Origin: Anaerolineae bacterium | GTDB taxonomy: Bacteria; Chloroflexota; Anaerolineae; Aggregatilineales; Phototrophicaceae | Assembly: GCA_022820665.1 (NCBI GenBank) | Contig: JAJEFB010000031.1 | Span: forward strand, 186,001-250,000 | Direction: 5' to 3' | DNA: 64,000 bases | Notes under the pieces: model-generated | Told to the model about the DNA's origin: nothing | The model's database searches: none | Seen by the model: only the letters and a program-made list of their open reading frames with translations | Translations under genes and position numbers: made by a program | Shown: piece by piece, positions 35,290 through 45,503 of the stretch | Numbering within the stretch: the stretch's first letter is position 1 | Layout: the number at the start of each line of letters is the position of its first letter

Positions 35290-35865
35290 GTGCTTGGATT
35301 CGGTCCAGCGCTCTATCCGCGATCTCTCAGAATGCTGATATCCTTAGCGGCTATCTTGCCGATATCGCTTGCGGCCTTAATCGCTTCTTCAGCCTTGCAA
35401 ATGTATGGCATAACATACGATATACCGCAACTGGCGTATGGAACCGAACTGGCGGAGCAGCCCGCCTGGATCTTACTGGGATTCGCATCGGCAATTGCTG
35501 GCGGGATTGCAAGCGCAGCCGCTCGACGGCGGCGGAAAAATCTGACGCGCTCAGACAAAATAACAGGTCTTCTCCTCCCGCGAGCAATAGGGCTTGTTAA
35601 ACAAGGATTCTTGCGCAAGGCGCGTTGGAGAGGCGAATTGGCACTCCACTCCAAGGTCAAGAACAGCGAGGTCGACGCTCGCAGCTCCGAAATCAGATAC
35701 GATACCAATGTCAAGCGTTTGCTAGACTCTTTGTCGAGAACTGAGCGGGAGCTGCTTCGGCAGCGTCTGGCGGAATCTCGTCTGGTCATCCGCCAGGACG
35801 GCGCGCTCATTGTTTGTGAGCAGGCCGAAATGATGCGGAAGATAGAAGAATTCATTCTTATTTGA
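35290..35865 (+). CDS. membrane protein of unknown function
   Basis: A 191-residue protein starting at a GTG that is preceded by AGGTGA. Two hydrophobic segments lie at residues 14-34 and 60-78. They are followed by an arginine/lysine-rich stretch (AARRRRKNL) and a charged, probably cytosolic helical C-terminal half (about 115-190). No domain is recognised. It stands alone between long spacers. Confidence 0.6.
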   Translation: MLGFGPALYPRSLRMLISLAAILPISLAALIASSALQMYGITYDIPQLAYGTELAEQPAWILLGFASAIAGGIASAAARRRRKNLTRSDKITGLLLPRAIGLVKQGFLRKARWRGELALHSKVKNSEVDARSSEIRYDTNVKRLLDSLSRTERELLRQRLAESRLVIRQDGALIVCEQAEMMRKIEEFILI

Positions 35866-35983
35866 CGCTCGAAATATGCGCGGAAAGCTGGAGGCTGAGT
35901 CTGCTCAAAATAGTTGCGTTTGGACAAGTTTGGTGCAACATGCACAAGCAACCTGAAAAAGTGCATAATTCTATTGCAGTGTG

Positions 35984-36013
35984 TTGACGGGTGGCAAAGA
36001 CTTCTTTTAGAAT
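35984..36013 (+). promoter_or_regulatory. sigma-70 promoter of the arg operon
   Basis: TTGACG (35984-35989) and TAGAAT (36008-36013) with an 18-base spacer predict a transcript beginning near 36020, just before the arginine-rich leader ORF. Confidence 0.68.
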
Positions 36014-36054
36014 GTCTTCGAGTGAGTCAAGCTTGGAATGAAGAAGACCTTAGC

Positions 36055-36144
36055 GTGAAAGCGTATTCGCAAGTGAAACCGCGTATCAGGCCCAGGCGCG
36101 CAATTACGCTGATAGAGTTCAGTGTGGACCTTTCGCATTCCTGA
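36055..36144 (+). CDS. putative arginine-rich leader peptide of argC (29 codons)
   Basis: From the GTG at 36055 the frame reads VKAYSQVKPRIRPRRAI and ends at TGA 36142. Four arginines fall within six codons (CGT ATC AGG CCC AGG CGC). Alternative in-frame starts are GTG at 36022 and 36073, and the frame is open further upstream, beyond the predicted transcript start. It is followed by a terminator and argC. A ribosome stalled at the arginine codons would leave 36119-36126 free to pair with the terminator arm; one that reached the stop codon would cover it. Translation is inferred. Confidence 0.45.
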   Translation: MKAYSQVKPRIRPRRAITLIEFSVDLSHS

Positions 36145-36174
36145 TGCGCTGCTTTGACTAATTGTTGAAAGTAC

Positions 36175-36208
36175 ACCCTGATCTCGAAATGATGGTCAGG
36201 GTTTTTTT
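36175..36208 (+). terminator. rho-independent terminator just before argC (candidate attenuator)
   Basis: The stem ACCCTGA / TCAGGGT is followed by seven T. It ends 18 bases before the argC start and overlaps the leader of that gene, so it must be read through for the operon to be expressed. The argC ribosome site GGGGGA follows at 36215-36220. Confidence 0.8.
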
Positions 36209-36226
36209 GTTTGTGGGGGATTAGCT

Positions 36227-37228
36227 ATGCGCAGAATACGAGCTGGAGTTTATGGCGGATCTGGTTACGCCGGTCTGGATCTTGTTGAGTTGCTGAATAG
36301 GCATCCGAATGTAGAGCTCGCATTTGCGACATCGAATACTTATGTCAGCGATGCCGTCCCGGGAAGCGACTTGTCATTCGTGTCTCCGGGCTCGGTTAGG
36401 CTCGATGACGTCGATGTGATATTCTTGGCGCTTCCTCACAAGACATCCGCCGAAGTAGCCAGACAAGGTGTGGACGCTGGGGTCAAGGTTGTAGATCTGT
36501 CGGCTGACCTGCGCCTCGACAGGGCTGAAAGCTATGAAGAGAATTATGGGGTTCCGCATCCACATCCGGAACTGCTGCCAACCCCCTATGGCTTGCCCGA
36601 GATCAATCGCGCCAATATCATCAATCAGGATTTGATCGCGACGCCGGGTTGCTACCCGACGACGACTTTGCTTGGTCTATTTCCCTTGTTGCGTTGCGGC
36701 GGGATTCGTCATGACGCTCCCATCATCGTCGACGCGAAGTCGGGTGTGACAGGCGCCGGGCGCAAGCCCTCGCTTAGCACGCATTTTGCCGAAGTATATG
36801 GCAATCTCTTACCTTACAAGACGGGCCGCTCCCATCGCCACGTCGGCGAAATGGAACAAGAGGCGCTCAAAGTGGACGGGGACATTGGTCCCATCATCTT
36901 TTGCCCGCACTTGCTGCCGGTGGATCGCGGGCTGATGTCCAGCATCTATGTCACGCTGGATGACTCGCTTTCTAGCGGACAGGCGCATGATCTCTTCTGT
37001 GAAGTTTATGACAACGAGGCATTGGTGGATGTGCTCCCGCCCGGCGAACAAGCCAGCCTGAAGCACGCAGTCAAGACCAACAAATGCGTTATCAGCACCA
37101 CGCCGGTATTAAGTCAGTATCTTCACGTCACGAGCGTCACGGACAATCTACGCAAAGGGGCTTCGAGCCAAGCTGTGCAAAACATGAATTTGATGTTTGG
37201 GATCGATGAAACGCTGGGGTTAATCTAG
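36227..37228 (+). CDS. argC: N-acetyl-gamma-glutamyl-phosphate reductase
   Basis: Third step of arginine synthesis: NADPH reduction of N-acetylglutamyl phosphate to the semialdehyde. The 333-residue protein shows the dinucleotide motif GVYGGSGYAGLDL (7-19), the active-site cysteine in ATPGCYPTTTLLGL near residue 143, and SGVTGAGRKPS. First gene of the arg operon; its stop overlaps the argB start (TAGTG). Expression probably depends on the leader terminator upstream. Confidence 0.95.
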   Translation: MRRIRAGVYGGSGYAGLDLVELLNRHPNVELAFATSNTYVSDAVPGSDLSFVSPGSVRLDDVDVIFLALPHKTSAEVARQGVDAGVKVVDLSADLRLDRAESYEENYGVPHPHPELLPTPYGLPEINRANIINQDLIATPGCYPTTTLLGLFPLLRCGGIRHDAPIIVDAKSGVTGAGRKPSLSTHFAEVYGNLLPYKTGRSHRHVGEMEQEALKVDGDIGPIIFCPHLLPVDRGLMSSIYVTLDDSLSSGQAHDLFCEVYDNEALVDVLPPGEQASLKHAVKTNKCVISTTPVLSQYLHVTSVTDNLRKGASSQAVQNMNLMFGIDETLGLI

Positions 37229-37977
37229 TGAGTAGCGTTATTTCCTTGATCAAGATCTCCGGGCATTATCTGGATGATGACGCCTTGCTACAGCGATTTG
37301 CGGAGGCTGTCGCGGGGCGAGAGGAGCAATTGGCGATCGTGCACGGCGGTGGCATCGAGATCACGCGGTTGCAGGAACGCCTGAATATTGAACCAAGATA
37401 CGTGGACGGACTGAGGGTCACGGACGCCCAGTCCCTTTCGCTGGTGGAAATGGTGCTTTGCGGGAGCGTCAATAAGCGTCTGGTCAGGCATTTGCTCAAC
37501 GCCGGTGTGGATGCGCAAGGCCTGTCGGGCGTCGATCGCGGTCTTGTGCGAGCCCGACAAATGCGGCACGAGTCTGTGGATATGCAGTATACCGGTTCTG
37601 TAAAGTCGGTGCGGGGCGAAGTTCTGTGTCAGTTGCTGGACCTCGGTGTGACACCTGTAATTGCGCCGGTCAGCGCCGGAACTGACAGCAATTTCAATCT
37701 GAATGCGGACCCGGTCTCTGGGGCGCTGGCTGCAGCGATAGAGGCCGACAGCGTCGTTTTCATTTCCAATGTCTCCGGTGTTTTGGCGGACAAGGAACTC
37801 GTTGAGAAACTCAGTGAAGTTGAAGCGCGGGCATTGATCGCTAACGGGACCATATATGGGGGCATGATTCCGAAAGTCAAATCGGCGTTGGATGTGCTAT
37901 CATCTGGCGTGCCCAAAGCCATAATTACGGATTTGGATGGCTGGGCATGCGATGTTGGAACGACATTTGTACAATAG
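37228..37977 (+). CDS. argB: acetylglutamate kinase
   Basis: Second step of arginine synthesis: ATP-dependent phosphorylation of N-acetylglutamate. The 249-residue amino-acid kinase shows IKISGHYL, VHGGGIEITRL (38-48), the acetylglutamate block DGLRVTDAQSLSLVEMVLCGSVNKRLV, and FNLNADPVSGALAAAIEAD near 151-169. The Gly/Asn signature matches ArgB rather than LysZ. It is short and lacks the N-terminal helix associated with arginine feedback inhibition, so control may rely more on transcription. GTG start overlaps argC by one base. Confidence 0.93.
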   Translation: MSSVISLIKISGHYLDDDALLQRFAEAVAGREEQLAIVHGGGIEITRLQERLNIEPRYVDGLRVTDAQSLSLVEMVLCGSVNKRLVRHLLNAGVDAQGLSGVDRGLVRARQMRHESVDMQYTGSVKSVRGEVLCQLLDLGVTPVIAPVSAGTDSNFNLNADPVSGALAAAIEADSVVFISNVSGVLADKELVEKLSEVEARALIANGTIYGGMIPKVKSALDVLSSGVPKAIITDLDGWACDVGTTFVQ

Positions 37978-38006
37978 CTTTTGTCAAGTTTGAGCAGAGG
38001 GATGGG

Positions 38007-39209
38007 ATGACTCTTCAAAGCGAAGTGATTCAGAAAGATCAAGCGTATAGCGTGCCGGTCGCCGCGCGTCCGGATTTTGTATTGGCCAGGGGTGAGGGGG
38101 TCACAGTCTACGATACGGAGGGCAAAGCGTATACCGACTGGGTGGCCGGCATCGCGGTGAACGCCTTGGGCTATGGCGACGAGGAACTGACGGCGGTTGT
38201 CAGTGAGCAAATGAACACCGGTTTGATCCACGTCAGCGGTCTGTATCATACGCAGGCGCTTGTGGAGCTTGCAGAATTGCTGTGCCAGCATTCCTTCGCT
38301 GACAAAGTCTATTTTTGCAACAGCGGCGCCGAAGCGAACGAAGGGGCGCTAAAGTTCGCCCGCAAGCTGGCCTATGTCAACGAAAAGCCTAACAAGACCA
38401 AGGTGGTTAGCTTCACCGAAGCCTTCCATGGCAGAACTATGGGCGCTTTGGCCATCACGCCCAAAGAGAAGTATCAGACCCCGTTCAAGCCGATGGTTCC
38501 CGGAGCGGTGGTAGGAGAGTTCAACAGTATTGACAGCGCCAGAGACTTGATCGATGAAGACACCGTGGCGGTTATCGTCGAGCCCTTGCAAGGCGAAGGC
38601 GGCATCAACATTGCCACAGCGGAGTTCCTGCAAGCACTGCGGCAACTATGCGACGAGAAGGGCGCGACGCTCATTTTCGACGAGATTCAGTGCGGGCTTG
38701 GACGCACTGGCGACCTGTGGGGGCACAGTTTTAGCGGCATATCACCTGACATTATGACTTTGGCGAAACCTCTGGCAGGCGGTCTACCTGTCGGCGCCAT
38801 ACTGACGACCGAAGCCGTCGGCAGCGCTATGCAGCCAGGCGATCACGGGTCGACGTTTTCCGGGGGCGCGGTGGTGATGCGCGCGGCGGAGATGGTCGTC
38901 AATCGTGTACTGAGCGACGGATTCCTGGAACATGTGAAAGAAGTCGGCGACTACCTGTTAGATCGTCTCTCGGAAATCAACAGCCCGCATATCAAAGACG
39001 TGCGGGGACGGGGCCTCATGGCGGGAATCGAGCTGGATATCGCGCCGGCTGATATCGTGCAAAAGGGTTACGAGCACGGCCTGCTGCTGGTCAATTCGGG
39101 CACGAACGTGATTCGCTTTGTCCCGCCCTTGATCATCGAAAAGAAACATGTTGATGAATTGGTGGAAAAACTGACGACCATCTTGGAGGAAGTCGATGAT
39201 CAAGATTAG
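38007..39209 (+). CDS. argD: acetylornithine aminotransferase
   Basis: A 400-residue PLP enzyme of class III that transaminates N-acetylglutamate semialdehyde to N-acetylornithine. Motifs: FCNSGAEANEGALKFARK, FHGRTMGAL, IFDEIQCGLGRTGDLW (PLP aspartate) and MTLAKPLAGGLPVGA with the PLP lysine. The start at 38007 follows an AGAGGG ribosome site; an earlier ATG at 37947 would overlap argB and adds a non-homologous stretch. The end overlaps argJ by 14 bases. Confidence 0.94.
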   Translation: MTLQSEVIQKDQAYSVPVAARPDFVLARGEGVTVYDTEGKAYTDWVAGIAVNALGYGDEELTAVVSEQMNTGLIHVSGLYHTQALVELAELLCQHSFADKVYFCNSGAEANEGALKFARKLAYVNEKPNKTKVVSFTEAFHGRTMGALAITPKEKYQTPFKPMVPGAVVGEFNSIDSARDLIDEDTVAVIVEPLQGEGGINIATAEFLQALRQLCDEKGATLIFDEIQCGLGRTGDLWGHSFSGISPDIMTLAKPLAGGLPVGAILTTEAVGSAMQPGDHGSTFSGGAVVMRAAEMVVNRVLSDGFLEHVKEVGDYLLDRLSEINSPHIKDVRGRGLMAGIELDIAPADIVQKGYEHGLLLVNSGTNVIRFVPPLIIEKKHVDELVEKLTTILEEVDDQD

Positions 39210-40425
39210 TCCCGAGATTCGCTCTGTAACTGGATTCCGCGTCGCCGGCGTTCATGCGGGTTTGAAAAAGGACGGCGCGCTGGATTTTGCGCTGATCAGC
39301 AGCGCTACCGATTGTGTGACCGCCGGGGTCTTTACCCGCAACAAGGTCAAAGCCGCGCCCGTGCTTTTGAACATGGAACGTTTGCGAGACAATGCCTCGG
39401 GCATTCGCGCTGTCGCCATCAATACGGTTAGCGCAAATGCCTGTACCGGAGCCGTCGGCTTGGAAAACGCCCGCGCAACTTCTGACTTGGTTGCCGAGCG
39501 CCTGGCGATCGATAGCGACCAGGTCCTGGTTATGTCGACAGGTGTCATCGGTACCCACTTGCCGATGGACAAGATATCTCGCGGGGTGGCACTTTCCAGC
39601 GAGAACCTGGGAGACGATTGGTCAGCCGCCGCCGCCGGCATTATGACAACGGACACTCGTCCCAAACTTGGCTCCGTCATGATCGAGACGAGCAATGGGC
39701 ATGTTACTCTGGCGGGCATCGTCAAAGGCGCGGGCATGATCGCGCCAAATATGGCGACCATGCTTAGCGTCATCGTGACGGACGCCAGCCTTGTGAAGCC
39801 GCTGGCTCAGACGGCGCTCTCCGCGGCAACGCGGCAAAGCTACAACCGGATCGTCGTCGACGGCGATACCAGCACAAATGACATGGTCGCGCTGATGTGC
39901 AATGGCGCCAGCGGCGTCGAGGTCTCGGACGAGGGAGATGTCGCGGTTTTCCAAGCCGCGTTGAATGCGCTGGCGGAGTATCTAGCGCAAGAGGTGGTTC
40001 GCGATGGAGAGGGCGTCACGAAATTTGTCACTCTTGACATACGGAACGCGGAATCAGTCGCTGCAGCCGAGCGCATCGGACAGACTATTGGCGCGTCGGT
40101 TCTGACCAAGTCCGCGTTTTATGGCAGCGACGCCAATTGGGGACGAATCATTGCGGCGGCTGGCCGCGCCGAAGCCGCCTTTGATCCTGACAGTTCATCG
40201 CTCTATGTCGCGGCGGGCGAGTCGGTTCCCGCGGCGGATAGGGGTTTGCGGATCTTCAGTCAGGGCATGCCGACCGACTATCGTGAAGATGATGCCGCCG
40301 CCATCATGGCTGAACCCTCGATCTATTTCACATTGGATTGCGGCCTGGGCGAAGCTGACGCGACCATTTGGACCTGCGATATCAGTCACGACTACATCAC
40401 GATCAATGGCGACTATCGTTCTTGA
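39196..40425 (+). CDS. argJ: bifunctional glutamate N-acetyltransferase / ornithine acetyltransferase
   Basis: ArgJ moves the acetyl group from N-acetylornithine to glutamate, making the pathway cyclic. The 409-residue precursor self-cleaves in KGAGMIAPNMATML before Thr188, which becomes the N-terminal nucleophile. TKSAFYGSDANWGRI and the GEADATIWTCDISHDYITINGDY tail are typical. Because ArgJ is present, a separate argE deacetylase is not needed; whether it also makes N-acetylglutamate from acetyl-CoA cannot be read here. A repeat element begins right after its stop. Confidence 0.95.
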   Translation: MIKISPEIRSVTGFRVAGVHAGLKKDGALDFALISSATDCVTAGVFTRNKVKAAPVLLNMERLRDNASGIRAVAINTVSANACTGAVGLENARATSDLVAERLAIDSDQVLVMSTGVIGTHLPMDKISRGVALSSENLGDDWSAAAAGIMTTDTRPKLGSVMIETSNGHVTLAGIVKGAGMIAPNMATMLSVIVTDASLVKPLAQTALSAATRQSYNRIVVDGDTSTNDMVALMCNGASGVEVSDEGDVAVFQAALNALAEYLAQEVVRDGEGVTKFVTLDIRNAESVAAAERIGQTIGASVLTKSAFYGSDANWGRIIAAAGRAEAAFDPDSSSLYVAAGESVPAADRGLRIFSQGMPTDYREDDAAAIMAEPSIYFTLDCGLGEADATIWTCDISHDYITINGDYRS

Positions 40426-40426
40426 T

Positions 40427-40520
40427 AGCCGCTCGGCGGCAACGAAAAGGTCCCAGGAATGTCGCGCTCACACAAAATAGCAAGCCTTCTCGCCGCATGA
40501 GCGACGCGGTTTACATAAAC
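40427..40520 (+). repeat. dispersed repeat family B, copy 2
   Basis: It fills nearly all of the argJ-carA spacer. It shares CCAGGAATGTCGCG (40453-40466) and the ending GGTTTACATAAAC with the other copies, and starts one base after a stop codon, as copy 1 does. It lies inside an apparent operon and may add an RNA structure between argJ and carA. Confidence 0.65.
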
Positions 40521-40536
40521 AAGGTCGAGGGTCAAA

Positions 40537-41658
40537 ATGCCCGCTGCATTGGCGCTAGAAGACGGAAGGGTTTTCCCGGGCGATGGCTTCGGCGCTGAAG
40601 GCGTCCAAACCGGAGAAATCGTATTCAACACGTCGATGACGGGTTATCAAGAGATTCTGACCGATCCGTCATATTATCGGCAGATTGTAGCAATGACCGT
40701 GCCTCATGTCGGCAATACTGGCGTCAATCTTGAAGATCCGGAATCGAACAAAGTTTGGGTGTCTGGCTTCGTGGTGCGTTCGCTTAGCCCGATCGTTAGC
40801 AATTGGCGCAATCGCGGCGACCTGGCGACATATCTGCGTGACAATGCCATCATCGGTGTTTCCGGCATTGCCACCCGCGCGCTGGTGCGGCATATCCGAG
40901 AAAAGGGCGTGATGAGGGCGGCAGTGGCTCATGGCGACGCGGCGCGCAATACCGACAGATTAACGGCAATCGCGCGCGCTTCGCTCGATATGTCGGGCGC
41001 CAATTTGGTGGACGCTGTCACAGTTTCGAAGGCATACGAGTGGCGCGAGGGCAGCGATCCTCAGTGGTATGGCGGTACAAGTCCGGCTCGCGAGCGTCCG
41101 CTGATTGTGGCATACGACTTTGGCATCAAACACAATATCCTGCGCATGATGACGGATCGCGGCCTGCGAGTCAAAGTTGTTCCAGCGCGGACTTCTCCAT
41201 GCGATGTGCGCGCCCTGCGGCCCGCGGGCATATTCCTCAGCAACGGCCCGGGCGATCCCGCAGCGGTGGATTACGCCATCGAGAACGTGAAGTCCCTCTT
41301 GGGAGAGCTGCCAATTTTCGGCATTTGCCTCGGCCACCAGATTCTTGCGCTGGCGCTAGGAGGGAAAACTGAAAAAATGCGCTTCGGACACCGCGGGGGC
41401 AATCAACCGGTGAAGAATCTGCATAACGGCGAAGTAGAGATAGCGACGCACAATCATGGATTCGCGGTTTCAGCGGATAGCGACCTGGGCGGCGGCGAAG
41501 TGACGCATATCAACTTGAACGACAATACGGTTGCCGGATTGCGCCACAAAGCGTTGAAGGCTTTTAGCGTTCAATACCATCCCGAGGCTTCGCCCGGCCC
41601 ACACGATTCAATGTACTTGTTTGATGAATACGTAGCGGCGGTTCAAGACCCGGTTTAG
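40537..41658 (+). CDS. carA: carbamoyl-phosphate synthase small (glutamine amidotransferase) subunit
   Basis: Hydrolyses glutamine and passes ammonia to CarB for carbamoyl phosphate, shared by arginine and pyrimidine synthesis. The 373-residue protein has the N-terminal domain ([34 protein letters not shown]) and a class I amidotransferase domain with Cys264 in FGICLGHQ, and His348/Glu350 in QYHPE. It is downstream of argJ across a 111-base spacer filled with a repeat, and 47 bases before carB. Confidence 0.95.
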   Translation: MPAALALEDGRVFPGDGFGAEGVQTGEIVFNTSMTGYQEILTDPSYYRQIVAMTVPHVGNTGVNLEDPESNKVWVSGFVVRSLSPIVSNWRNRGDLATYLRDNAIIGVSGIATRALVRHIREKGVMRAAVAHGDAARNTDRLTAIARASLDMSGANLVDAVTVSKAYEWREGSDPQWYGGTSPARERPLIVAYDFGIKHNILRMMTDRGLRVKVVPARTSPCDVRALRPAGIFLSNGPGDPAAVDYAIENVKSLLGELPIFGICLGHQILALALGGKTEKMRFGHRGGNQPVKNLHNGEVEIATHNHGFAVSADSDLGGGEVTHINLNDNTVAGLRHKALKAFSVQYHPEASPGPHDSMYLFDEYVAAVQDPV

Positions 41659-41705
41659 CTGCTCTTAGTCGCGTTTGCCGGTCCTCCCAAACATGGATTA
41701 AATCA

Positions 41706-44700
41706 ATGCCCAGACGGTCGGATATCAAGACAATCATGATCATCGGTTCCGGACCGATTGTCATTGGACAAGCCTGTGAATTTGATTACAGCGGCGTACA
41801 AGCCTGCAAAGCCTTGAAGCAAAAAGGATATCGCGTTGTCCTGGTTAACTCCAACCCGGCGACGATCATGACCGATCCCGAATTTGCCGACGCAACGTAT
41901 ATCGAGCCGCTCACCACATACATCTGCGAAAAGATCATAGCCAAAGAAAAGCCGGACGCCTTGCTGCCCACAGTTGGCGGGCAGACTGCGCTCAATCTTG
42001 CAGTGGAACTGCAAGAGGCAGGTTTGCTGGAACAATATGATGTGGAGCTAATTGGCGCAACCCTGAATAGCATTCAACTCGCGGAGGACCGGCAACTTTT
42101 CAATGAGACAATGACTGAGATCGGCTTGCGCGTACCGGATAGCAAAGTGGTTGGCAATGTCGAGGAAGCATTGTCATTTGCCGCTCATATAGGCTATCCG
42201 ATTCTGATCCGCCCGTCGTTCACGATGGGCGGCGCCGGGGGCGGTGTGGCGTATGATGAGGACGAGCTGCGAGAGGTGGCGGCAAATGGCATTCGTCAGA
42301 GCCCGGTCGGGCAGGCGCTGGTGGACAAAAGCCTGCTTGGCTGGAAAGAATACGAGCTCGAGCTGATGCGCGACGCCAAGGGCAATTTCGTCGTCGTTTG
42401 TTCGATCGAGAACCTCGACCCGATGGGCGTGCATACCGGCGATAGCATAACTATCGCCCCGGCGCAGACGCTTACGGACAAGGAATTACAGCGATTGCGC
42501 AATATGTCTCGGATGATTTTCGACCGCGTGGGCATCACGACCGGCGGCGCGAACGTGCAATTTGCCATTAACCCGGATGACGGCGAAGTCTATGTCATCG
42601 AGATGAATCCACGAGTCTCTCGTTCGTCAGCGCTGGCTAGTAAAGCCACCGGCTTCCCGATCGCCAAGATCGCCGCTCTGCTCGCGGTAGGATATACGTT
42701 AGACGAGATCGCCAACGACATCACCCAGCAGACTCCTGCCAGCTTCGAGCCGTCTCTGGATTATGTCGTGGTCAAGATCCCGCGTTGGGATTTCAAGAAG
42801 TTTGCGGGGGCGGATCCGGTATTGGGACCACAGATGAAAGCCGTGGGCGAGGTAATGGCGATCGGCAGGACTTTTCCCGAAGCCCTGCAGAAAGCTGTCC
42901 GATCGTTGGACATCGGTATTGACGGCTTTGGCAGCCAGGCGCGGGAGCATTTGTCGCCGGAAGCGCTCAGCGTACCGACGGCTCAGCGCTTGTTCCAGGT
43001 GGCGACGGTGATTGGCGAAAGCGTCCAAACTGATGAAATCGTCCGACAGACGCGGTTCGATCCCTGGTTTGTCCAGCAGATGAGCGAGTTAATGACGATT
43101 CACAATACGATATTGGACAAGGGACTGCGCCTTTCCGATCTGGATTGCCGCGACTTGTATAAGCTGAAACGTTATGGATTCAGCGACGCCTATATCGCTG
43201 GCTTGTTGGGCGAAGAAGAATTTGCCGTTCGGCGTCATCGCAAGTCGCTGGGCGTCTGCGCCAATTTCTATCGCGTCGATACCTGTGCCGCGGAATTCGA
43301 GGCTCATACACCTTATCTTTATTCGACTTATGAAATGGACGACGAAGCGTCCCCCGCCTCGAGCCGAAAAGTGATGATTCTCGGTGGCGGTCCCAATCGT
43401 ATTGGACAAGGCATCGAATTCGATTACTGTTGCGTTCACGCGTGCTTTGCATTGCGGGAGATGGGCTTCGAGACGATTATGGTGAATTGCAATCCGGAGA
43501 CGGTCAGCACCGACTACGACACGGCGGATCGCTTATATTTCGAGCCGCTGACCGCGGAAGACGTCATGAACATTGTCGACCGCGAACAGCCGGATGGCAT
43601 ACTGGTGCAGTTTGGCGGGCAAAGTCCACTCAATATTGCCCGTGATCTGCAGCAGATGGGCGCGCCAATTTGGGGCACGTCGGTTGATGCGATCGACCTT
43701 GCGGAAGATCGACAACGCTTCAACGCCCTCATGAGCGAACTTAACATCATGCAACCTGCGGGCGCTACGATTATGACGAGAAATGATGCCGCGCTGGCTG
43801 CGCGTCAGATCGGTTATCCGGTGCTGGTACGTCCCAGTTATGTGCTGGGCGGGCGTGGCATGGCGATTGTTTTTGACGAGAGACAATTGCTGGCTTGGCT
43901 GGATAATAACGTGACCTGGGGCAGCCATCCGGTATTGCTTGACCAGTTCTTGGATGACGCCTACGAAGTCGATGTGGACGCTCTCGCGGATGGCAGAGAT
44001 GTTACAATTGGCGGCATCATGCAGCATATCGAACAGGCGGGTGTGCACAGCGGCGATTCCGCCTGTGTTGTGCCGCCCTACAAAATCAGTTATTTTCATC
44101 TGGATGTGATCAGAGACTATACTCAGCGCATTGGCAAAGCTCTAGGCATCAAGGGGCTGTTTAACATACAGTTTGCGGTCAAGGATGATGAAGTATACGT
44201 GCTGGAAGTGAATCCGCGGTCCAGTCGGACGGCGCCATTTATCAGCAAGGCTATTAGACATCCACTGGCGCGCTACGCCGCGGAAATCGCCGCGGGCAGA
44301 ACGTTACAAGAGATTGGATTCGTTTCGGAACCCGCTATAGACGGCTTTTTTGTAAAGGAAGCGGTGTTCCCCTTTCAGAAGTTCCCGGGGGTTGATGCAC
44401 GACTGGGACCGGAGATGCGCTCAACCGGAGAGGTGATGGGTCACGCATCGTCATTCGGTCATGCCTATGTCAAGGCGCAATCGGCAGCGGGTACGCCCTT
44501 GCCGGTAGACGGCACTGTGTTCATCAGCGTCAATGACTTTGACAAGGCGGTTGTCGCCAAGATTGCCAGAGACCTGGTTCAATTCGGCTTTCGGCTGGTT
44601 GCGACGGATGGAACCGCCAGATGGCTGAATAGCCTGGGAATCAATGCCAGTCCTGTGAAGAAGTTGTCGCAAGGCGCGCCAAACGTTTTGGACCTGATGC

Positions 44701-44927
44701 AAGAGGGCGGAGTTGATTTGGTGATTAACACCCCCAGGGGCGGCCAGGCGCACGAAGACGGCATTCGGATCCGCAGCCAGGCATACGCCTTGGGCGTACC
44801 GATTATTACGACCATGAGCGCGGCGGCGGCTTCGGTACAGGGCATTCGGCGTCTGCGGGAAAGCCCGCTCAGCGTTCGCAGTTTACAGTCGCACTACCAA
44901 GAGACCGGCGTGACAATCGAGAATTGA
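41706..44927 (+). CDS. carB: carbamoyl-phosphate synthase large subunit
   Basis: A 1073-residue enzyme with two homologous ATP-grasp halves. The first (about 1-400) phosphorylates bicarbonate: [30 protein letters not shown] and [18 protein letters not shown]. The second (about 550-930) phosphorylates carbamate: [27 protein letters not shown] and [16 protein letters not shown]. The C-terminal MGS-like allosteric domain (about 940-1073) ends near GVTIEN. Length is normal and all core motifs are intact. hpt follows after 15 bases. Confidence 0.96.
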   Translation: MPRRSDIKTIMIIGSGPIVIGQACEFDYSGVQACKALKQKGYRVVLVNSNPATIMTDPEFADATYIEPLTTYICEKIIAKEKPDALLPTVGGQTALNLAVELQEAGLLEQYDVELIGATLNSIQLAEDRQLFNETMTEIGLRVPDSKVVGNVEEALSFAAHIGYPILIRPSFTMGGAGGGVAYDEDELREVAANGIRQSPVGQALVDKSLLGWKEYELELMRDAKGNFVVVCSIENLDPMGVHTGDSITIAPAQTLTDKELQRLRNMSRMIFDRVGITTGGANVQFAINPDDGEVYVIEMNPRVSRSSALASKATGFPIAKIAALLAVGYTLDEIANDITQQTPASFEPSLDYVVVKIPRWDFKKFAGADPVLGPQMKAVGEVMAIGRTFPEALQKAVRSLDIGIDGFGSQAREHLSPEALSVPTAQRLFQVATVIGESVQTDEIVRQTRFDPWFVQQMSELMTIHNTILDKGLRLSDLDCRDLYKLKRYGFSDAYIAGLLGEEEFAVRRHRKSLGVCANFYRVDTCAAEFEAHTPYLYSTYEMDDEASPASSRKVMILGGGPNRIGQGIEFDYCCVHACFALREMGFETIMVNCNPETVSTDYDTADRLYFEPLTAEDVMNIVDREQPDGILVQFGGQSPLNIARDLQQMGAPIWGTSVDAIDLAEDRQRFNALMSELNIMQPAGATIMTRNDAALAARQIGYPVLVRPSYVLGGRGMAIVFDERQLLAWLDNNVTWGSHPVLLDQFLDDAYEVDVDALADGRDVTIGGIMQHIEQAGVHSGDSACVVPPYKISYFHLDVIRDYTQRIGKALGIKGLFNIQFAVKDDEVYVLEVNPRSSRTAPFISKAIRHPLARYAAEIAAGRTLQEIGFVSEPAIDGFFVKEAVFPFQKFPGVDARLGPEMRSTGEVMGHASSFGHAYVKAQSAAGTPLPVDGTVFISVNDFDKAVVAKIARDLVQFGFRLVATDGTARWLNSLGINASPVKKLSQGAPNVLDLMQEGGVDLVINTPRGGQAHEDGIRIRSQAYALGVPIITTMSAAAASVQGIRRLRESPLSVRSLQSHYQETGVTIEN

Positions 44928-44942
44928 GAGGACAAACGGCTT

Positions 44943-45503
44943 ATGGCGCCCGCATACAAAAGATATCTTGAAGAGATTCTTATTGATGAGGATCGCCTGC
45001 AAGCGCGAATCGCCGAACTTGGCAAGACACTGAACCGGGATTATGCGGATTGCGAAGATCTGCTTTTGTTGTGCATTCTAAAGGGCGGCGTCATGTTCCT
45101 GACGGATCTTTCGCGCCATATCCAGGTACCGCATATGATTGATTTCATGGCGGCCAGCAGCTACGGGGTTGGTGCCCGAAAGTCCGCCGGATCCGTACGC
45201 ATCGATATGGACCTGCAAACCGATGTCCGGGGCAAACACGTCCTAGTTGTCGAGGACATCATTGACAGCGGGTATACCCTGAGTTTCGTCATAAAGACCC
45301 TAAAAAGCCGCGATCCAGCCAGCTTAAAGCTCTGCGCGTTGCTCAACAAGCAGTCGCGCCGGGAGATCGAGATTGACGTCGATTATGTCGGTTTCGATAT
45401 CGAAAACAAGTTCGTTTTTGGATATGGGCTCGATCTGGATGAACGATTCCGCAACCTTCCCTTTGTCGGCGTGGCGCGGCAGGACGCCCTGCTAGATGAG
45501 TGA
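44943..45503 (+). CDS. hpt: hypoxanthine phosphoribosyltransferase
   Basis: Salvages hypoxanthine and guanine with PRPP to make IMP and GMP. The 186-residue protein has the PRPP loop VLVVEDIIDSGYTL near residues 101-114, the flexible-loop SSYGVGARKSAGSVR, and the C-terminal DYVGFDIENKFVFGYGLDLDERFRNLPFVG. It begins 15 bases after carB and overlaps the cca-like gene by 8 bases, so it is part of the same plus-strand run. Confidence 0.94.
   Translation: MAPAYKRYLEEILIDEDRLQARIAELGKTLNRDYADCEDLLLLCILKGGVMFLTDLSRHIQVPHMIDFMAASSYGVGARKSAGSVRIDMDLQTDVRGKHVLVVEDIIDSGYTLSFVIKTLKSRDPASLKLCALLNKQSRREIEIDVDYVGFDIENKFVFGYGLDLDERFRNLPFVGVARQDALLDE

Larger units (their letters stand above)
35866..36226 (+). 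promoter_or_regulatory. argC leader region
   Basis: This 361-base spacer contains a strong sigma-70 promoter, an arginine-codon-rich short ORF and an intrinsic terminator ending 18 bases before argC. By eye, GCGTATCAGG (36081-36090, containing Arg codons CGT and AGG) can pair with CCTGATGCGC (36140-36149) over 10 bp with one G-U. TCAGTGTG (36119-36126) can pair with CACCCTGA (36174-36181) in the terminator arm with one mismatch, as a possible antiterminator. Confidence 0.6.

Noticed and set aside
35914..36054. Upstream part of the open frame that continues into the argC leader peptide
   Set aside because: It would begin before the predicted arg promoter and has no conserved features, so the leader was started at 36055.
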